Below, piece by piece: positions 46,935 through 58,139 of a DNA stretch of 64,000 nt. The notes beneath the pieces are model-generated. The model saw only the letters and a list, made by a program, of their open reading frames with translations. It ran no database searches and was not told where the DNA came from. The stretch lies in the NCBI GenBank assembly GCA_947623455.1, contig OX392536.1, positions 8,799,282 to 8,863,281 on the forward strand, given 5' to 3'. A program made the position numbers and the translations under genes. This DNA comes from Mimachlamys varia. Taxonomy: Eukaryota > Mollusca > Bivalvia > Pectinida > Pectinidae. The number at the start of each line of letters is the position of its first letter. Position 1 is the first letter of the stretch.

Positions 46935-48377
46935 CCCAGCAGGCATTGGACGTCGGATTGACGTCATATTTACGTCAGATTCAGGTCAGGACGTCACTGA
47001 CCAGTATTTGACGTAAATAAAACGTAAATATACTGACGTCATATTGATGTCAGGTTTTGACGTCAAATCTACGTCAAACTTAACCAAAGTTCCGACGAAA
47101 AACTAGAAAAGGTTCGTTTGCCTAAGATACTCTAAACTAATTCTATAAAGCAGAAACGTAAATGTGTAAATTCTACATAAACGTTCAAAACAAAGGTATA
47201 TTTGAACTATTTATTTTCTTGTTGTTATACATTAATGTATTCTCTGTTGTGTGTATTATAATTATAGAATGGATATTATTTATTTACTTATTCTCAACAA
47301 GTAAAGATTATTTAAATTTGTATTTGTAATAAAAACACACACGTGCAGCCCCACTAAACTGTAGATACCATGAACGTACATGAACTCCCTGATAAGACTG
47401 ATATGGTCAGTTTCCCGCTCAAACTAGGGATTCCTTTGTTTGACCAGTATCAGCTAGTGCTGCTGCAGAGGTCAACATACACACACGTGTTGCTGTATCT
47501 ACGAGAGATCTTAGAGAAAATGTAAGTACAATTCTATATTCACGCATATATAATACTGTTTTCATATGTCAAATATGTTATTTCAGTTTCCTGTAAGAAT
47601 ATATTTACTTTAAAATTAGCAAATGCAGTAATAAAACCAGTAAATGTAACGATGTGTGTTGTCTGTACATGTGTATGTAAGTATGATGAATTCATGTGTG
47701 ACGTTTACATTATTATTACACTGAATGTTTGTTAAAATAACAATCTACTACTAACATTCTTACATTCAAGTTTTTTCTGATCACATGTGTCTGTTTAACT
47801 GTTGAATATTAATTATTTTAATTGCGTTTATTCTATGTATTTACCATAGAAACTTAATTTGAACTAAATTTTTTGCTATATTGTTTTTAATTGACAACAC
47901 TATTTGTAAATTTCTGTATATAAGATGTTGTTTGTAAATCATACTTTCGTGTTGAAAACAATCTTGCAATGATAATAAATCGCACATGTATGATGTATTA
48001 CCGAAAACACAAACATACATAAAAAACATCTAAGATATTTTGCAAATATGTAACAATGTTTTATTTGACTTTCAGAGAAAATTCAAACTACCGGTAATGT
48101 GCCAAGGCAGTAGATGTGGAAAAAGAAAATCCAGTGCAGTTTGAGAAGAATGACAAAATGAAAATACAATAAAATATTAATAAAGAAAAAAAAATGACCA
48201 AAACCTGACGTAAATTACGTCAATTTCTAACCAGAATTTGACGTCCGAGTATGGACGTAATTCTGACGTCAGAAATGACGTCAATGTGACTTTCACTTTT
48301 GACTACTATTTGACGAAAAACTGACGTCAGAATTTGACGTAAATCTGACGTAAATATGACGTCCAATGCCTGCTGGG
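46935..48377. mobile_element. DNA transposon with TGACGTCA-rich ends inserted in the polymerase gene
   Basis: The left end CCCAGCAGGCATTGGACGTC is exactly inverted at the right end (48358-48377). Sub-terminal 150-bp regions on both sides carry many ACGTAAAT and TGACGTCA motifs. No clean target-site duplication (TC or TCC at most). The superfamily is not recognised. The interior holds an exon-like frame. Confidence 0.85.
47365..47521 (+). other. Exon-like ORF inside the transposon
   Basis: An AG (GTAG) is followed by ATG 47370 and an open frame MNVHELPDKTDMVSFPLKLG... of 50 codons, ending directly at GTAAGT (47522). Base composition is richer in GC than the rest of the element. No family is recognised. 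It could be a captured host exon or the remains of a transposase. Confidence 0.4.
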
Positions 48378-49077
48378 TCCAATTTGATTTGGATTTGCCG
48401 ACTGCATCAGGCTCGCCAAAACCTTCATGTCTAAACCAGTATGGTGGCCAGCAACCGGGGCCGTCCAGACCATATCATTTCGAAAAAAAAACAACAGAAA
48501 AACAGTTTAAAACAAAAGCGGCTATCGACATCAAATTTAGTCAAGGACTTCTGGAATGACAAAAAGTTAAAAAGACATACACGGAGATCTCCATGGACAA
48601 AATGTATTGGAGGAAGCTAAGAAGGGAGCAGCACAAAACGATGCCTCACGAGTCCTCATACAGGTTCTTAGTCTTTATAATTCCATCGTGGGACCATTGC
48701 ATCCGATGGAAGAGCTCGATGCTAATCTAATTATAGAACATATCGAAAAGGTGATGCAGAGTCACTCGAGGAACTCGCCGTGACGGAATGATTCAATATC
48801 AACGTTGGTATCCTCAATGATCCGAAGAGAGGCGGTAGAAGACGAATTGCATTGCGGTGGAAGCAATTCTATCAAAAAGAAGACGTCTCTTGTTCAAATC
48901 GTAAACGCAGACATCATGTGTATGGCTCGATCCATAAGTCTTTTGGGCACGTATTGATAAGATCTCAAACGAAACGTTGAATGACTTGACCAAAGACGAT
49001 GATACGACAGATACTTCGACATAGAAATGTTTCAGATTGGTATTATCGAAAGGTCGTTGATCGATATGGCTGACGTT

Positions 49078-49121
49078 CCGACCGATCGACCGACCGACCG
49101 ACCGACCGACCGACCGACCAG
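49078..49121 (+). repeat. (GACC)n microsatellite within the polymerase frame
   Basis: About nine GACC units encode a repeated PTDR in the frame before SLNDISAFEEVLGV. This is an in-frame expansion inside a recognisable protein segment. Confidence 0.9.
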
Positions 49122-49696
49122 TTTGAACGACATTTCAGCATTTGAAGAAGTGTTAGGCGTCAACATTTTAGTGGACAGTGCAGACTTGGAAACAACTCCA
49201 TTAAAATTACGGACACCGTAAACATCCAACATGCTTTAAACGGTGACGAGAAGAAACTATCGGGATCCTGTTATAAACTTGAAACTTGGAACTGCGCTGA
49301 AACTAACACAGGATACCAATTTGACGGCTGTGTGTATCACAGGTATCCAAAATGTTTCAAACAAGACCGAGATACAACCAAACATCCAAGAACGAACCAG
49401 TCCATGGATGAACTATTTGCACTCACCATGAAAAAGAAAAGTTTAATAGAGAAAATGGGCATGAATTATGTATGTATCGGGGAACAAGAATTTCAACACC
49501 TCTGGGTAAGGGACGACAAGTGTAAACATTTTGTGGACTCCCTGGACATCGTGGGACGTCTCAACCCAAGGGATAGTTTTTAGGGGGTAGAACCAACGCA
49601 CGTAAACTACATTACAAGGTCAAAGACGGGGAGCAGATCAAATACGTAAACTTTAAGTCTCTGTACCAATGGGTCAATAAGTATTGTCGCTACCCC

Positions 49697-50305
49697 GTGA
49701 GAAGCAAGTGTGTATCCGTGTGGAACCGTGTGGAGCAATGTGGAGCAAGTGTGGGGTGGTGTGTAGCCAGTGTTGAGACGTTTGTAGACGTGTGGAGTAG
49801 AGTGGAGCCAGTGTGGAACCGGTGTGGATCCAGTGTGGAACCAATGTGGAGCCAGTGTGGGGCCGTGAGGAGCCAGTGTGGGGTCGTGTGGGGTCGTGTG
49901 GAGCCGTGTGGAGCCGAGTGGGGCCGTGTGGAGCCAGTGTAGGGCCAGTGTTGAGACGTTTGTAGACGTGTGGAGCAGTGTGAAGCTAGTGTGGAGCATT
50001 TTGGAGCCAGTGTGGAGTCAGTGTGGAGCAGTGTGGAGCCAGTGTGGAGCCAGTGTGGGGCCGTGTGGAGCTGTGTGGAGCCTGTGTGGGGCCGTGTGGA
50101 GCCAGTGTGGGGCCGTGTGGGGCCGTGTGGAGCCGTGTGGAGCCAGTGTGGAGCCTGTGTGGGGCTGTGTGGAGCCAGTGTGGGGCCGTGTGGGGCCGTG
50201 TGGGGCCGTGTGGGGCCGTGTGGGGCCGTGTGGAGCCGTGTGGAGCAGTGTGGAGCCAGTGTGGGGCCGTGTGGAGCCGTGTGGGGCCGTGTGGGGCCGT
50301 GTGAT
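49697..50305 (+). repeat. G-rich minisatellite, 10/11-bp unit
   Basis: Units GTGTGGAGCCA and GTGTGGGGCC alternate, with rarer GTTGAGACGTTTGTAGACGT inserts at 49771 and 49951 that mark a higher-order copy. Long open frames on both strands are artefacts of the repeat. Confidence 0.95.
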
Positions 50306-50728
50306 CTAAACAAGTCTTTAAATGGTCATTGAAAAACATAACATGTTCAGAGTATAGACGTTTAATCTGCAGACCTTATCGGTTGTTCTTGTTTTGCCCA
50401 TAATAAACGTATGCCAATATTCAAAGTATAGTCGCCCAGATATGAATCAATATACTGTCATTAAATATGTCGTTACGTAAATATTTTTGTCAACGAAAAC
50501 TAAAAACACTACCAAATGGATTATATTTTAATAGATACGCATGACTGCATAGAAAGTATATTGCATTCAAGCGAAATGTACATGAAATCATTTGTTTAAA
50601 ACTTGTTTCCAGATCCTATTCCTTCATTTTCTCTGTCTATAATGTTGTATATTTACTGTTGGAATGAAATAAAGTTTATATTAACTATTTGTTTATTCAT
50701 TATGAAATCTATCTCCGTCACAACTACA
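50306..50728 (+). other. AT-rich spacer, no gene
   Basis: Nothing recognised except AATAAA sequences near 50400 and 50669. Confidence 0.4.
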
Positions 50729-50729
50729 G

Positions 50730-51249
50730 ATGGGAAGGAGACCGAGGAACATGTTACCAACGTTTCGTGAACTGTTAAAGCCGGTCGCGTACAACGACCA
50801 AGAAGTAAAGCGACAATTCGACCTGAAGAAATCGCGTCAGAAATTCTATTATGATGCGCGAAAAGGTGTCAAAATATTACCTACTTTCGAGCCCGGGCAG
50901 CAAGTGAGGTTGGAACCACCGCCAGGTTCGAATGCTCGGGTTCGGAAACCAGGAACTGTGGTAAAGCACCATGACAAACCTAGGTCTGACACTGTCAAGT
51001 CTTGCAATAAATTGTACAGACGTAACCGTAAACATCTTCGCAGACAAATGTTATCGCGAACTCTGGACAGTGTGTCGAGTCTGACAGCGAAGACCTATCA
51101 GCTCCAGATATAAGGTATGGGGAGTTAAAGGGAGACAATTCTGTCTGTGGTGAGAGACCTAAGGAACCGCATTCGGTACCCAAGTCGGAACCACATGTGG
51201 TGACCAGATCCGAAAGGACAGTTAACGCGCCCAAGAAAATGGATCTGTG
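50730..51249 (+). mobile_element. Ty3/Gypsy integrase C-terminus and tail, fragment
   Basis: MGRRPRNMLPTFRELLKPVA followed by QKFYYDARKGVKILPTFEPGQQVRL is the end of a Gypsy integrase. NKLYRRNRKHLRRQ is the polyprotein tail, which runs on after a frame change to TGA 51247-51249. Upstream parts are absent. Confidence 0.75.
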
Positions 51250-51699
51250 AACTCTCGTGTCTTCCGTTACTGTTTCCTCTATGGTTTAGAGTTCACTGTG
51301 TTTCTTAAATTGTTCAGTTTGTAAGTGTATATAGTTCAAATGAATTAGTGACATTACATATTGGACTAGTGGTTTATTAGAACCGTAGACTAATCGCCAT
51401 ATAGTTTTCAAGCAAAGACAGTGAGTCAGCAGTTTATATCTACTGTAACAATGCCAAAGAACTGTGCTATACTCAATTTATTCTAGTCTTGAATTTTAAC
51501 ATTTCACTACTGATTTATCATTATTGATACTGAATTATTCCTGTATTGCATAGGGGGTCGTTGCGTATTTAATCGTAACAACGTAGCTGAAATGTGTAAG
51601 GATCCAATTATCTCCCAGGGGTGGTCCCGAGTGAAGCTATACACGTCACTACAAAAGGATGATAGTCTAAGGCCTATCCTCCGGATCTTTGAAACGATG
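51250..51699 (+). other. Flank of the Gypsy fragment, no gene
   Basis: May contain the adjoining LTR (CTCTCGTGTCTTCCGTTACT), but no second copy is present to define it. Confidence 0.3.
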
Positions 51700-51966
51700 T
51701 AGCAGGTGCATATAAGATTTAAGATTATGTCACATTGGAGTTTAAAGCACAATCTAGGTCAGGTCGGGGTATGAACGGAAGTAGGCCAGGACTGGTCAGG
51801 TTGGGGTTAAATCAGTACTAGGTTAATGTAGGACTCGGTCAGATTGGGGTCAAAGTAGGTCATGTTGGGGTTTCCCAAGTCTAAGTAGGTCACGCAGGTG
51901 CGAAAGTAGGTCAATGCCGGGTTAAATTGTAGGTCAGGTTGGGATTGAAGAGACCCATATACTACT
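51700..51966 (-). repeat. Right arm of the 6.3-kb-spaced inverted repeat
   Basis: The minus strand begins AGTAGTATATGGGTCTCTT and has the same GACCTAC-rich series, including ACTTAGACTTGGGAAACCCC, as the left arm. Confidence 0.8.
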
Positions 51967-52569
51967 CTTTGGTAGAATTTCCCTATCTTACACACCTGGT
52001 CATAAAAGTGTCTTATACTTTTATCCGTCAACGGAATGTTCATCAGAACGAATAGAGAGACAAGGTAAAAAAACATGTAAGAATTAAAAGGAGAAGCCAT
52101 GTGCAAAACCTGCCGCACGTGTCTCTGTTAACTTAACACCTCGATCGGTTTCCTTTTAGCGGGGCGGGGCAAAATTGTCACATGACGGACCATGTGATAA
52201 ACTTACCAAACAGTAGCCGAGAAACACAAATGATGTGTCCAAATTATATAGAAGTTGACAGTACGACCGCACGAATCTCTATGATTTAGGTTGATATATT
52301 GCACTAATTTCCTATTTCCTTCATTTTACGCCAATAGTCCTTTTAACCTATGAGTAAACAAGTAGTGCCATTGCGTGTCAACACGTGCCAATACGGCCAA
52401 TTTTTGCGTAGACAGTGCGTTACATATGCATGGACAGTGCATGAAACGGCTTCACTAAGTACCACCGAAATGACGCGTCCTGCCACGACGCATTGCGGGA
52501 ACGCAAATTACATGTAAGTGTCAGGGTGGCATAAACGTGGTGTAGCGGTCACACCCGTAATCAGTTCCG
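51967..52569 (+). other. Intergenic, no gene
   Basis: Contains a GC box-like GGGGCGGGGC at 52161-52170. Nothing else recognised. Confidence 0.4.
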
Positions 52570-54690
52570 CTAAGATGTTTATTTAAATTAGGACATTTCT
52601 CACCTTCTTCTCCTATATGGTCTATGTGAGAACCCCACGTTATATTATTAGACCGCTGTCAAAAACCTACCTAACAGATTAACAATAGTTTGGATAATTA
52701 GTATCCAGTCACTAATATCACCGTTTACATCCGATAACTTACTGCGTTTAGGTGCGGAGTTACATTGTCTAAATAAACCTCTGACCGTCTTTGTTTCTGA
52801 CATTTAAAATCACCATTTGTTTAACCATTTTACAAATATGATACTTTGTCTATCTCCTAAGAGACACATGTACTTATATGTCGTCGCCAAATTGTGATAT
52901 ATTGTTAATATTAACTTAACATTTAGAAATATCATTTATACAAATGTTGGAAAGTGTTGGGCTGAGGACCGATCCCTGGCCCCAGGATCATGAAACAATC
53001 TTAAGTCTTAAGTTTTGACTTAGTCAATCACAAATAACGTTACGAAAAAGTAACGTCAATTGTGATTCGCTAAGCACAAACTTAAGACTAAGATTGTGTC
53101 ATGATCTAGGAGCCTGGATGGGGTTGGGAGGGTGAGTTGTTTTCCAATTTTCGATAGGGGTGACTTCCGATACGTCACTTCCTTTTCTTACCTGTATACT
53201 TCGGTCTTGTAAAAGTCTTTAATAAATGCGTACATATTTCAATTTATACCCAAACCTTTTATTTGAAATAATAACCCGTCTCTTCACAATTTGGTCAATA
53301 GTACTTCTGTTCTTCCGGAAACCACACTGATTAACTGTAATTAAATTATTTGTCTCTAAAAACCACTCAAGCATGTTGTTCAAAAACTTTTTCACTTAAT
53401 TAACACATTGTTGATATAAATTATATAGGCCGATATGGTAATGGGAGAATGTTACCGCCGTTGTGTATTGGCACCACAATAGAATGTTACCAGTCCGTGG
53501 GGATAGATTGTTTTCACATACAGTTTTGAGAAACTGTTCTTTTTTGTAAATAAAACATTTTTCGTCATCACTAGGTACATTTTTGTAAATAAAATCTTGA
53601 AAGTTTGAATCAAATTCGGTTTTATTATCAATAAAATGCCGAGCTGTAATTAAAAGTACTGCTCACAGAGGAGAAAGATTCTACAAAGAGTTAACATTTG
53701 CTTATATCATCAGACACAGTTTCTTTCGTTCCGTTATTGTAATAGAGCTGGGATTTCGTTTTTACCTGTTTTGTTTCTCATGCTCGTATCTATTTTCCAT
53801 ATCTTTGTCATGGATGTATTAATGTCAGCCCAAATACTCTCCAATATTTCTTTGGCATTCGATATTATTTTGTTGGAGATTTCTCTCAACCGCCGGTACT
53901 CATTATAATTAATCTAGCTTTATTATCAGCTCGTCGTTTGTCACGTATTGCGCAGGCGCATTACCGAATCCACCTCAGTACCGCAGATGAGTTCTTAGGA
54001 TTATAATGATTTTTAAGAACATACATATCAGTAGTTGTTGTAAAAGTATTGTATTGCGTGTTATTACAGGATGGTGGTCATTATCGCAATTATCATTATA
54101 ATATATGTACAAACCATTCCGTCCTACCGGCGAGGTCCGGTGTGGCTAATGTTAGGTCTATCGACGTAGTTTCCAAATAAGTAGGATTAACCCTTGTACC
54201 CGACCCATCATTAAGACATACTATCTTGTTGTCTGTAATAAATTCACTCAAACTTTTCCTTTTTCGGATTTCATACTATACCCACCATTGGGTGTAATGA
54301 CTGTAAAATTCACCACGCATAAAAACGACGTCTCTGTGCAGTATAATATATCAGTGTTATCGGTTGATACATTTTTCTGCATGTGTTAATAATACTTATA
54401 GAATGAACGTGTAATTTTGCTACTTCGCCGTTGACCTCCGTAAAAGTACTATTGATAGGGTTCCAAATATTGTTATTTTTATATATATATATAAAATAGC
54501 CACACCGCCTCCTTGGGAGGACCTACTTTTTATTGTGTAGGGAGGTGAAAACCTGGAATTGAAAATGTATCATCTTCCCCCAACCATGTCTCTTGTATAC
54601 ATACGATGTTAATATCAAGCCTGGTTTCTTTAAATTTTACAAGTTAAACACAACCTTAAGAAGGCTCCTAGCATTCAATTGAAGGATGCC
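52570..54690 (-). mobile_element. Jockey-type LINE ORF2 remnant
   Basis: Read on the minus strand across frames: NARSLLK near 54680, ETWLGEDDTFSIPGFHLP then SQGGGVAIF near 54520 and NDGSGTRVNPTYLETTSIDL near 54190 (endonuclease). After that come CGFRKNRSTIDQIV near 53320, FIKDFLQDRSIQVRKGSD near 53200 and QGSVLSPTLSNICINDI near 52940 (RT). Traces of the thumb reach 52570. The palm motif A segment is missing. Every domain carries stops or frameshifts. Confidence 0.75.
52985..53107. mobile_element. Hairpin MITE inserted in the Jockey RT
   Basis: GATCATGAAACAATCTTAAG on the left pairs with CTTAAGACTAAGATTGTGTC on the right, and AACGTTAC/GTAACGTC lie at the centre. It sits just upstream of the QGSVLSP codons of the RT. 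Confidence 0.8.
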
Positions 54691-56339
54691 TATACCGGTA
54701 TATCGGGGAGCCATATTTTCTTATGTTTGAGATGTATCACCATAACAAGACGTGATTATCCGTTGAAATGGATGTGGTGCGATAAACAGCACACGAATTA
54801 AATTACACATATTTATTATCCACAGGCATGACAAAGTTGCATGTACATAATTATATTCCAAAACAAAAGCACAGGCACTTCATGTTTCACACTATCACCC
54901 GGGCGCATTCACACTACAAGCATCCACACACAAGTTTCACCTGGTTCATATTTACATCGTATAGAGCAATGCTCTTTACTCTAAAACCACTTAAAACTTT
55001 GTAAAGCCTTGTAATAACTCTAAAATCTCTAACACCTTTAAAAACATTAAAACCTCTGAAAACAACTTCCTTTCCAGATCGCGCACCTCTTTTGTACAAT
55101 TACTGACGACTGTGACAATCTATATAGCACAACGGCTTAACCAAAGGTAAATTATATACACGGGCGCTGGAGGATAACGACTGTACTTACGGCATAATTG
55201 TTTAGTAGTGTTCATATAGACAACTCTAAAGTTAGTAACCTTGTACTAGAGGCGTTAGTCTAACCCTGTTGCTAAATTAGTAAACCCAAGGGAAGTAACA
55301 GAATGACTGTAAGATACACACTACATACTGACCGTTAAATGTACTGTATACCATTTAAACCTTGTTAATCATTAAATTATCTTCCAAATTCTATCACCGT
55401 CCTAGTTCACTACACTTATGCCATTACTAATTTTATATTACAAAAGCCTGTTAAAGGATACTACCTGTATAATTGGAATCTCGGGTAATGTATACCGTCG
55501 AGACTCGTACATTGGATGTATTTCATGTGTAAATATTAACCAGACATAAACATACACACCTGTGCGCTCTACCGTATCAATTCATTCATCACAAACAAAC
55601 AGATACAGGTAAAATAGGTTTCCCTGGCGTTTATCACGAAACCAATACAAGTAATATAAACAATTACGCTGTGTACAATTTACCTGTAAATAAGATTTAT
55701 TTCTCTCGTTTCCCACACAGTGATGTTCGATAACCAGGGTAATCCTTCTTACGCATAGACCGGTTTTTTGAAAGATGAGATACTATCTAACCATGCTTCA
55801 CTATTACAATCTTTCTAGATACCTGTAATGAGAAGGGGGTTTGACCTACATAATGTACCGCGTGCTTAGTGGATAACGAAACTTAACAGGGATCCTTATA
55901 AGCAACGATTTATCGCTTGCTCTGCTAATTGATCGACCAAGCTCGATCGAAACTTCTTACTACCATTATAAGTACACTTCATAGCCACGGCGTCAATCTA
56001 ATTGTGATACTTTATACTCAAAAAAGTGGTTCAAAGGGATGACGATTTTGAAAACTAGAAAGACTTTTATCATTCTCGAGCACCACCTCCTGAAAATTGT
56101 GTTTTCGATGATTTTTTTTCAACTTTGTACATTACCGTAACTCCTACAAAACTGTAAGAACATGTTTGATATATCGTTATGAGATATGATGATACATGTG
56201 TAAATACTGAAGAAGATATAGAACTGTTTTAATTCCTGGTTGATAATATTTGTATTGAATTTGGAGGAAAGATTTTCCAGGAGACTATTGTCATTCCCAT
56301 TGAAAAACAAACTGTGCCTCGCTCTTGGCTGATAGGCAC
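54691..56339 (+). other. Intergenic, no gene
   Basis: 1.6 kb of AT-rich sequence. The minus-strand frame at 55099-54914 has no recognisable motif. Confidence 0.45.
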
Positions 56340-56835
56340 GTTTTTAAATATCAAGCTAACAAAGCATTGATCCTTGTGTGTAACTCTATAACAAGATTCA
56401 AATATCAAGCTTACAAAGCATTGATCATTGTGTTTAACTCTATAGCAAGTTTTAAGTATCAAGCTAACAAAGCAATGATCACTGTATGTAATTTCTAAAC
56501 ATTTTTAAAGTATCAAGCTAACAAAGCATTGATCATTGCTTGAACTCTATAACAAAATTTAAATATCAAGCTAACAAAGCATTGATCATTGCTTGAACTC
56601 TATAACGAAATTTAAATATCAAGCTATCAAAGCATTGGTCATTGTGTGTAACTCTATAACAAGTTTTAAGTATCAAGCTAACAAAGCATTGATCCTTGTG
56701 TATAATTTCTAAACATTTTTTTATACAATCAAGCTAGCACCAATTGATCCTTGTGTATCACTTATAAATATGTTCAAATAACTAACATTGCACTGGTCCT
56801 TGTGTATAATTTCCAAACAGGTTTAGTTATTAAGC
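56340..56835 (+). repeat. Tandem repeat, unit about 60 bp, 8 copies
   Basis: The unit is ATCAAGCTAACAAAGCATTG followed by ATCATTGTGTGTAACTCTATAACAAG and an AT-rich link. It resumes in decayed form at 57692-57790, beyond the Penelope-like insertion. Confidence 0.9.
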
Positions 56836-56924
56836 TGTCAACGCTTTGAGCGTGGGCATCATCATTACAACAGTCCAACAGAATGCAGTGTAAAATTAAA
56901 AGACGGTGTGGTCACTTGAAATCG

Positions 56925-57650
56925 TCCATTGGGTGTTCATCGTGTTCGTACCTCACTATATTCACTGTCTCGGACTACAAATAGAACACTACAAACCACT
57001 CAAACAAAACCTGTTCCGTCAAGGCTCCTTACGATTATTGATGGTGTGGCAGAAATTCGACTATTTCGGGCCAAGCGAAAGGACGGCCATGAGCCACCAG
57101 ATACTCAACATTTTATGAAAGTCGAATTTGCCAACAAGGGCAATGATGCCATTATAACGTCAGCACTATCTTGCAACAAAAGTGTGTTCAAGCTAACATA
57201 CCACCGTATTTCCGATATAAAAGATCACCGATCATTTTCTTCAGTTATTCTGTACCAATTGTACCTACGCTTTTCAATAACAAGCAAACGTTGCAACAGT
57301 TGAACATAGATTACCTAAGAATGACCCCTTCTTCGGCATGTACATGTTCTCTATCTGCATATTGCTATGGCCTTGCTGGACACATGGTAACCGGCAATTT
57401 GAATATCATTCCAAAGATAAAGTATCACGAGACTCCATCCATCAAATTGAATGATAATTTCAAGATTATTATGGACTCTTTAAGACGCTTACTCTTCCGG
57501 AGTACCTGGTCTTATTTTATTTTCTTGTACGTTAACGGGTGTCTCCATGTAAATATTTCCTTTGTTCCTATTTTGCCTCTGGTTTGATTAATTTGATTTC
57601 GGATTATGACAATGTTGACGCTTTGGAATTCTCTGGGTTTTTTTCAAATT
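56925..57650 (+). mobile_element. Second Penelope-like fragment, joined to inverted-repeat end
   Basis: The ORF reads IIDGVAEIRLFRAKRKDGHE and HFMKVEFANKGND, then after a frameshift FNNKQTLQQLNIDYLRMTPS and AGHMVTGNLNIIPK, parallel to 42.1-42.5 kb. At about 57480 it changes into the arm CTCCATGTAAATATTTCCTT ... TTGTTGACGCTT-like sequence seen at 24.7 and 41.6 kb. It lies inside the 60-bp tandem repeat. Confidence 0.6.
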
Positions 57651-57691
57651 ATATCAAATTATTAGGTACGATGCCTGAACCAGCAGTTAAT

Positions 57692-57790
57692 TTATCAAGC
57701 TAACAATGCTTTAATCTACAATGTACTTATGTGATTTATATATATGTTAATCATTAGCTTATAAAATGCTTTAATACTGCAGTATGATTT
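57692..57790 (+). repeat. Continuation of the 60-bp tandem repeat
   Basis: TTATCAAGCTAACAATGCTTTAAT and TTAGCTTATAAAATGCTTTAAT are diverged units of the array at 56.3-56.8 kb. Confidence 0.55.
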
Positions 57791-58139
57791 CCAAATACTT
57801 AAATTACCGGAGGCGTGTCCATTTGCCACAAGGCTGTGACAAAAGTACAGCTAGTACTGTAAAGACAATCGGTAAGGGAATAAGGTTCAATATAGGAAAA
57901 TGAGCAGTGTACAATAGTTCGCCCAAGGCATCCGGTTAAGTTATCTGAACTAAGACCACAATTAATTTTACTATATGTTTCATTGTTACATTTAATTTCG
58001 TAACAAATTCCCAATATTTCGTCGACAAATTTTCTTCTTACCTAGCCAAGAGCAACATCTTGGGAATAAAATATCAAAATTTCTGGAGATAATCGTCTGC
58101 ACGTGTCATCAATGTCAAATTTAAACTTCCTGGTCAGGG

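Larger units (their letters stand above)
46824..49706 (+). pseudogene. Family B DNA polymerase fragment (Maverick/Polinton-like), broken
   Basis: The ATG at 46824 follows an acceptor-like TTTTTTTTGCAG (46793). Pieces recognisable across frames are the N-terminal acidic region, DLDLPTASGS (about 48385), LDANLIIEHIEKVM (about 48718), RPTSLNDISAFEEVLGV (about 49110), YPKCFKQDRDTTKHP (about 49340) and GRTNARKLHYKV, then the motif A segment YVNFKSLYQWV (about 49640). The usual motif A Asp reads Asn. It stops in the minisatellite at 49.7 kb; exonuclease and downstream polymerase motifs are missing. A transposon splits it at 46935-48377. Protein-primed polymerases of this type belong to self-synthesising transposons or related viruses. 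Confidence 0.65.

Noticed and set aside
49607..50339. Long frames on both strands rich in His, Pro, Trp and Val
   Set aside because: Produced by the 10/11-bp G-rich minisatellite.
54914..55099. 61-codon minus-strand frame
   Set aside because: No motif, splice context or similarity that I recognise.
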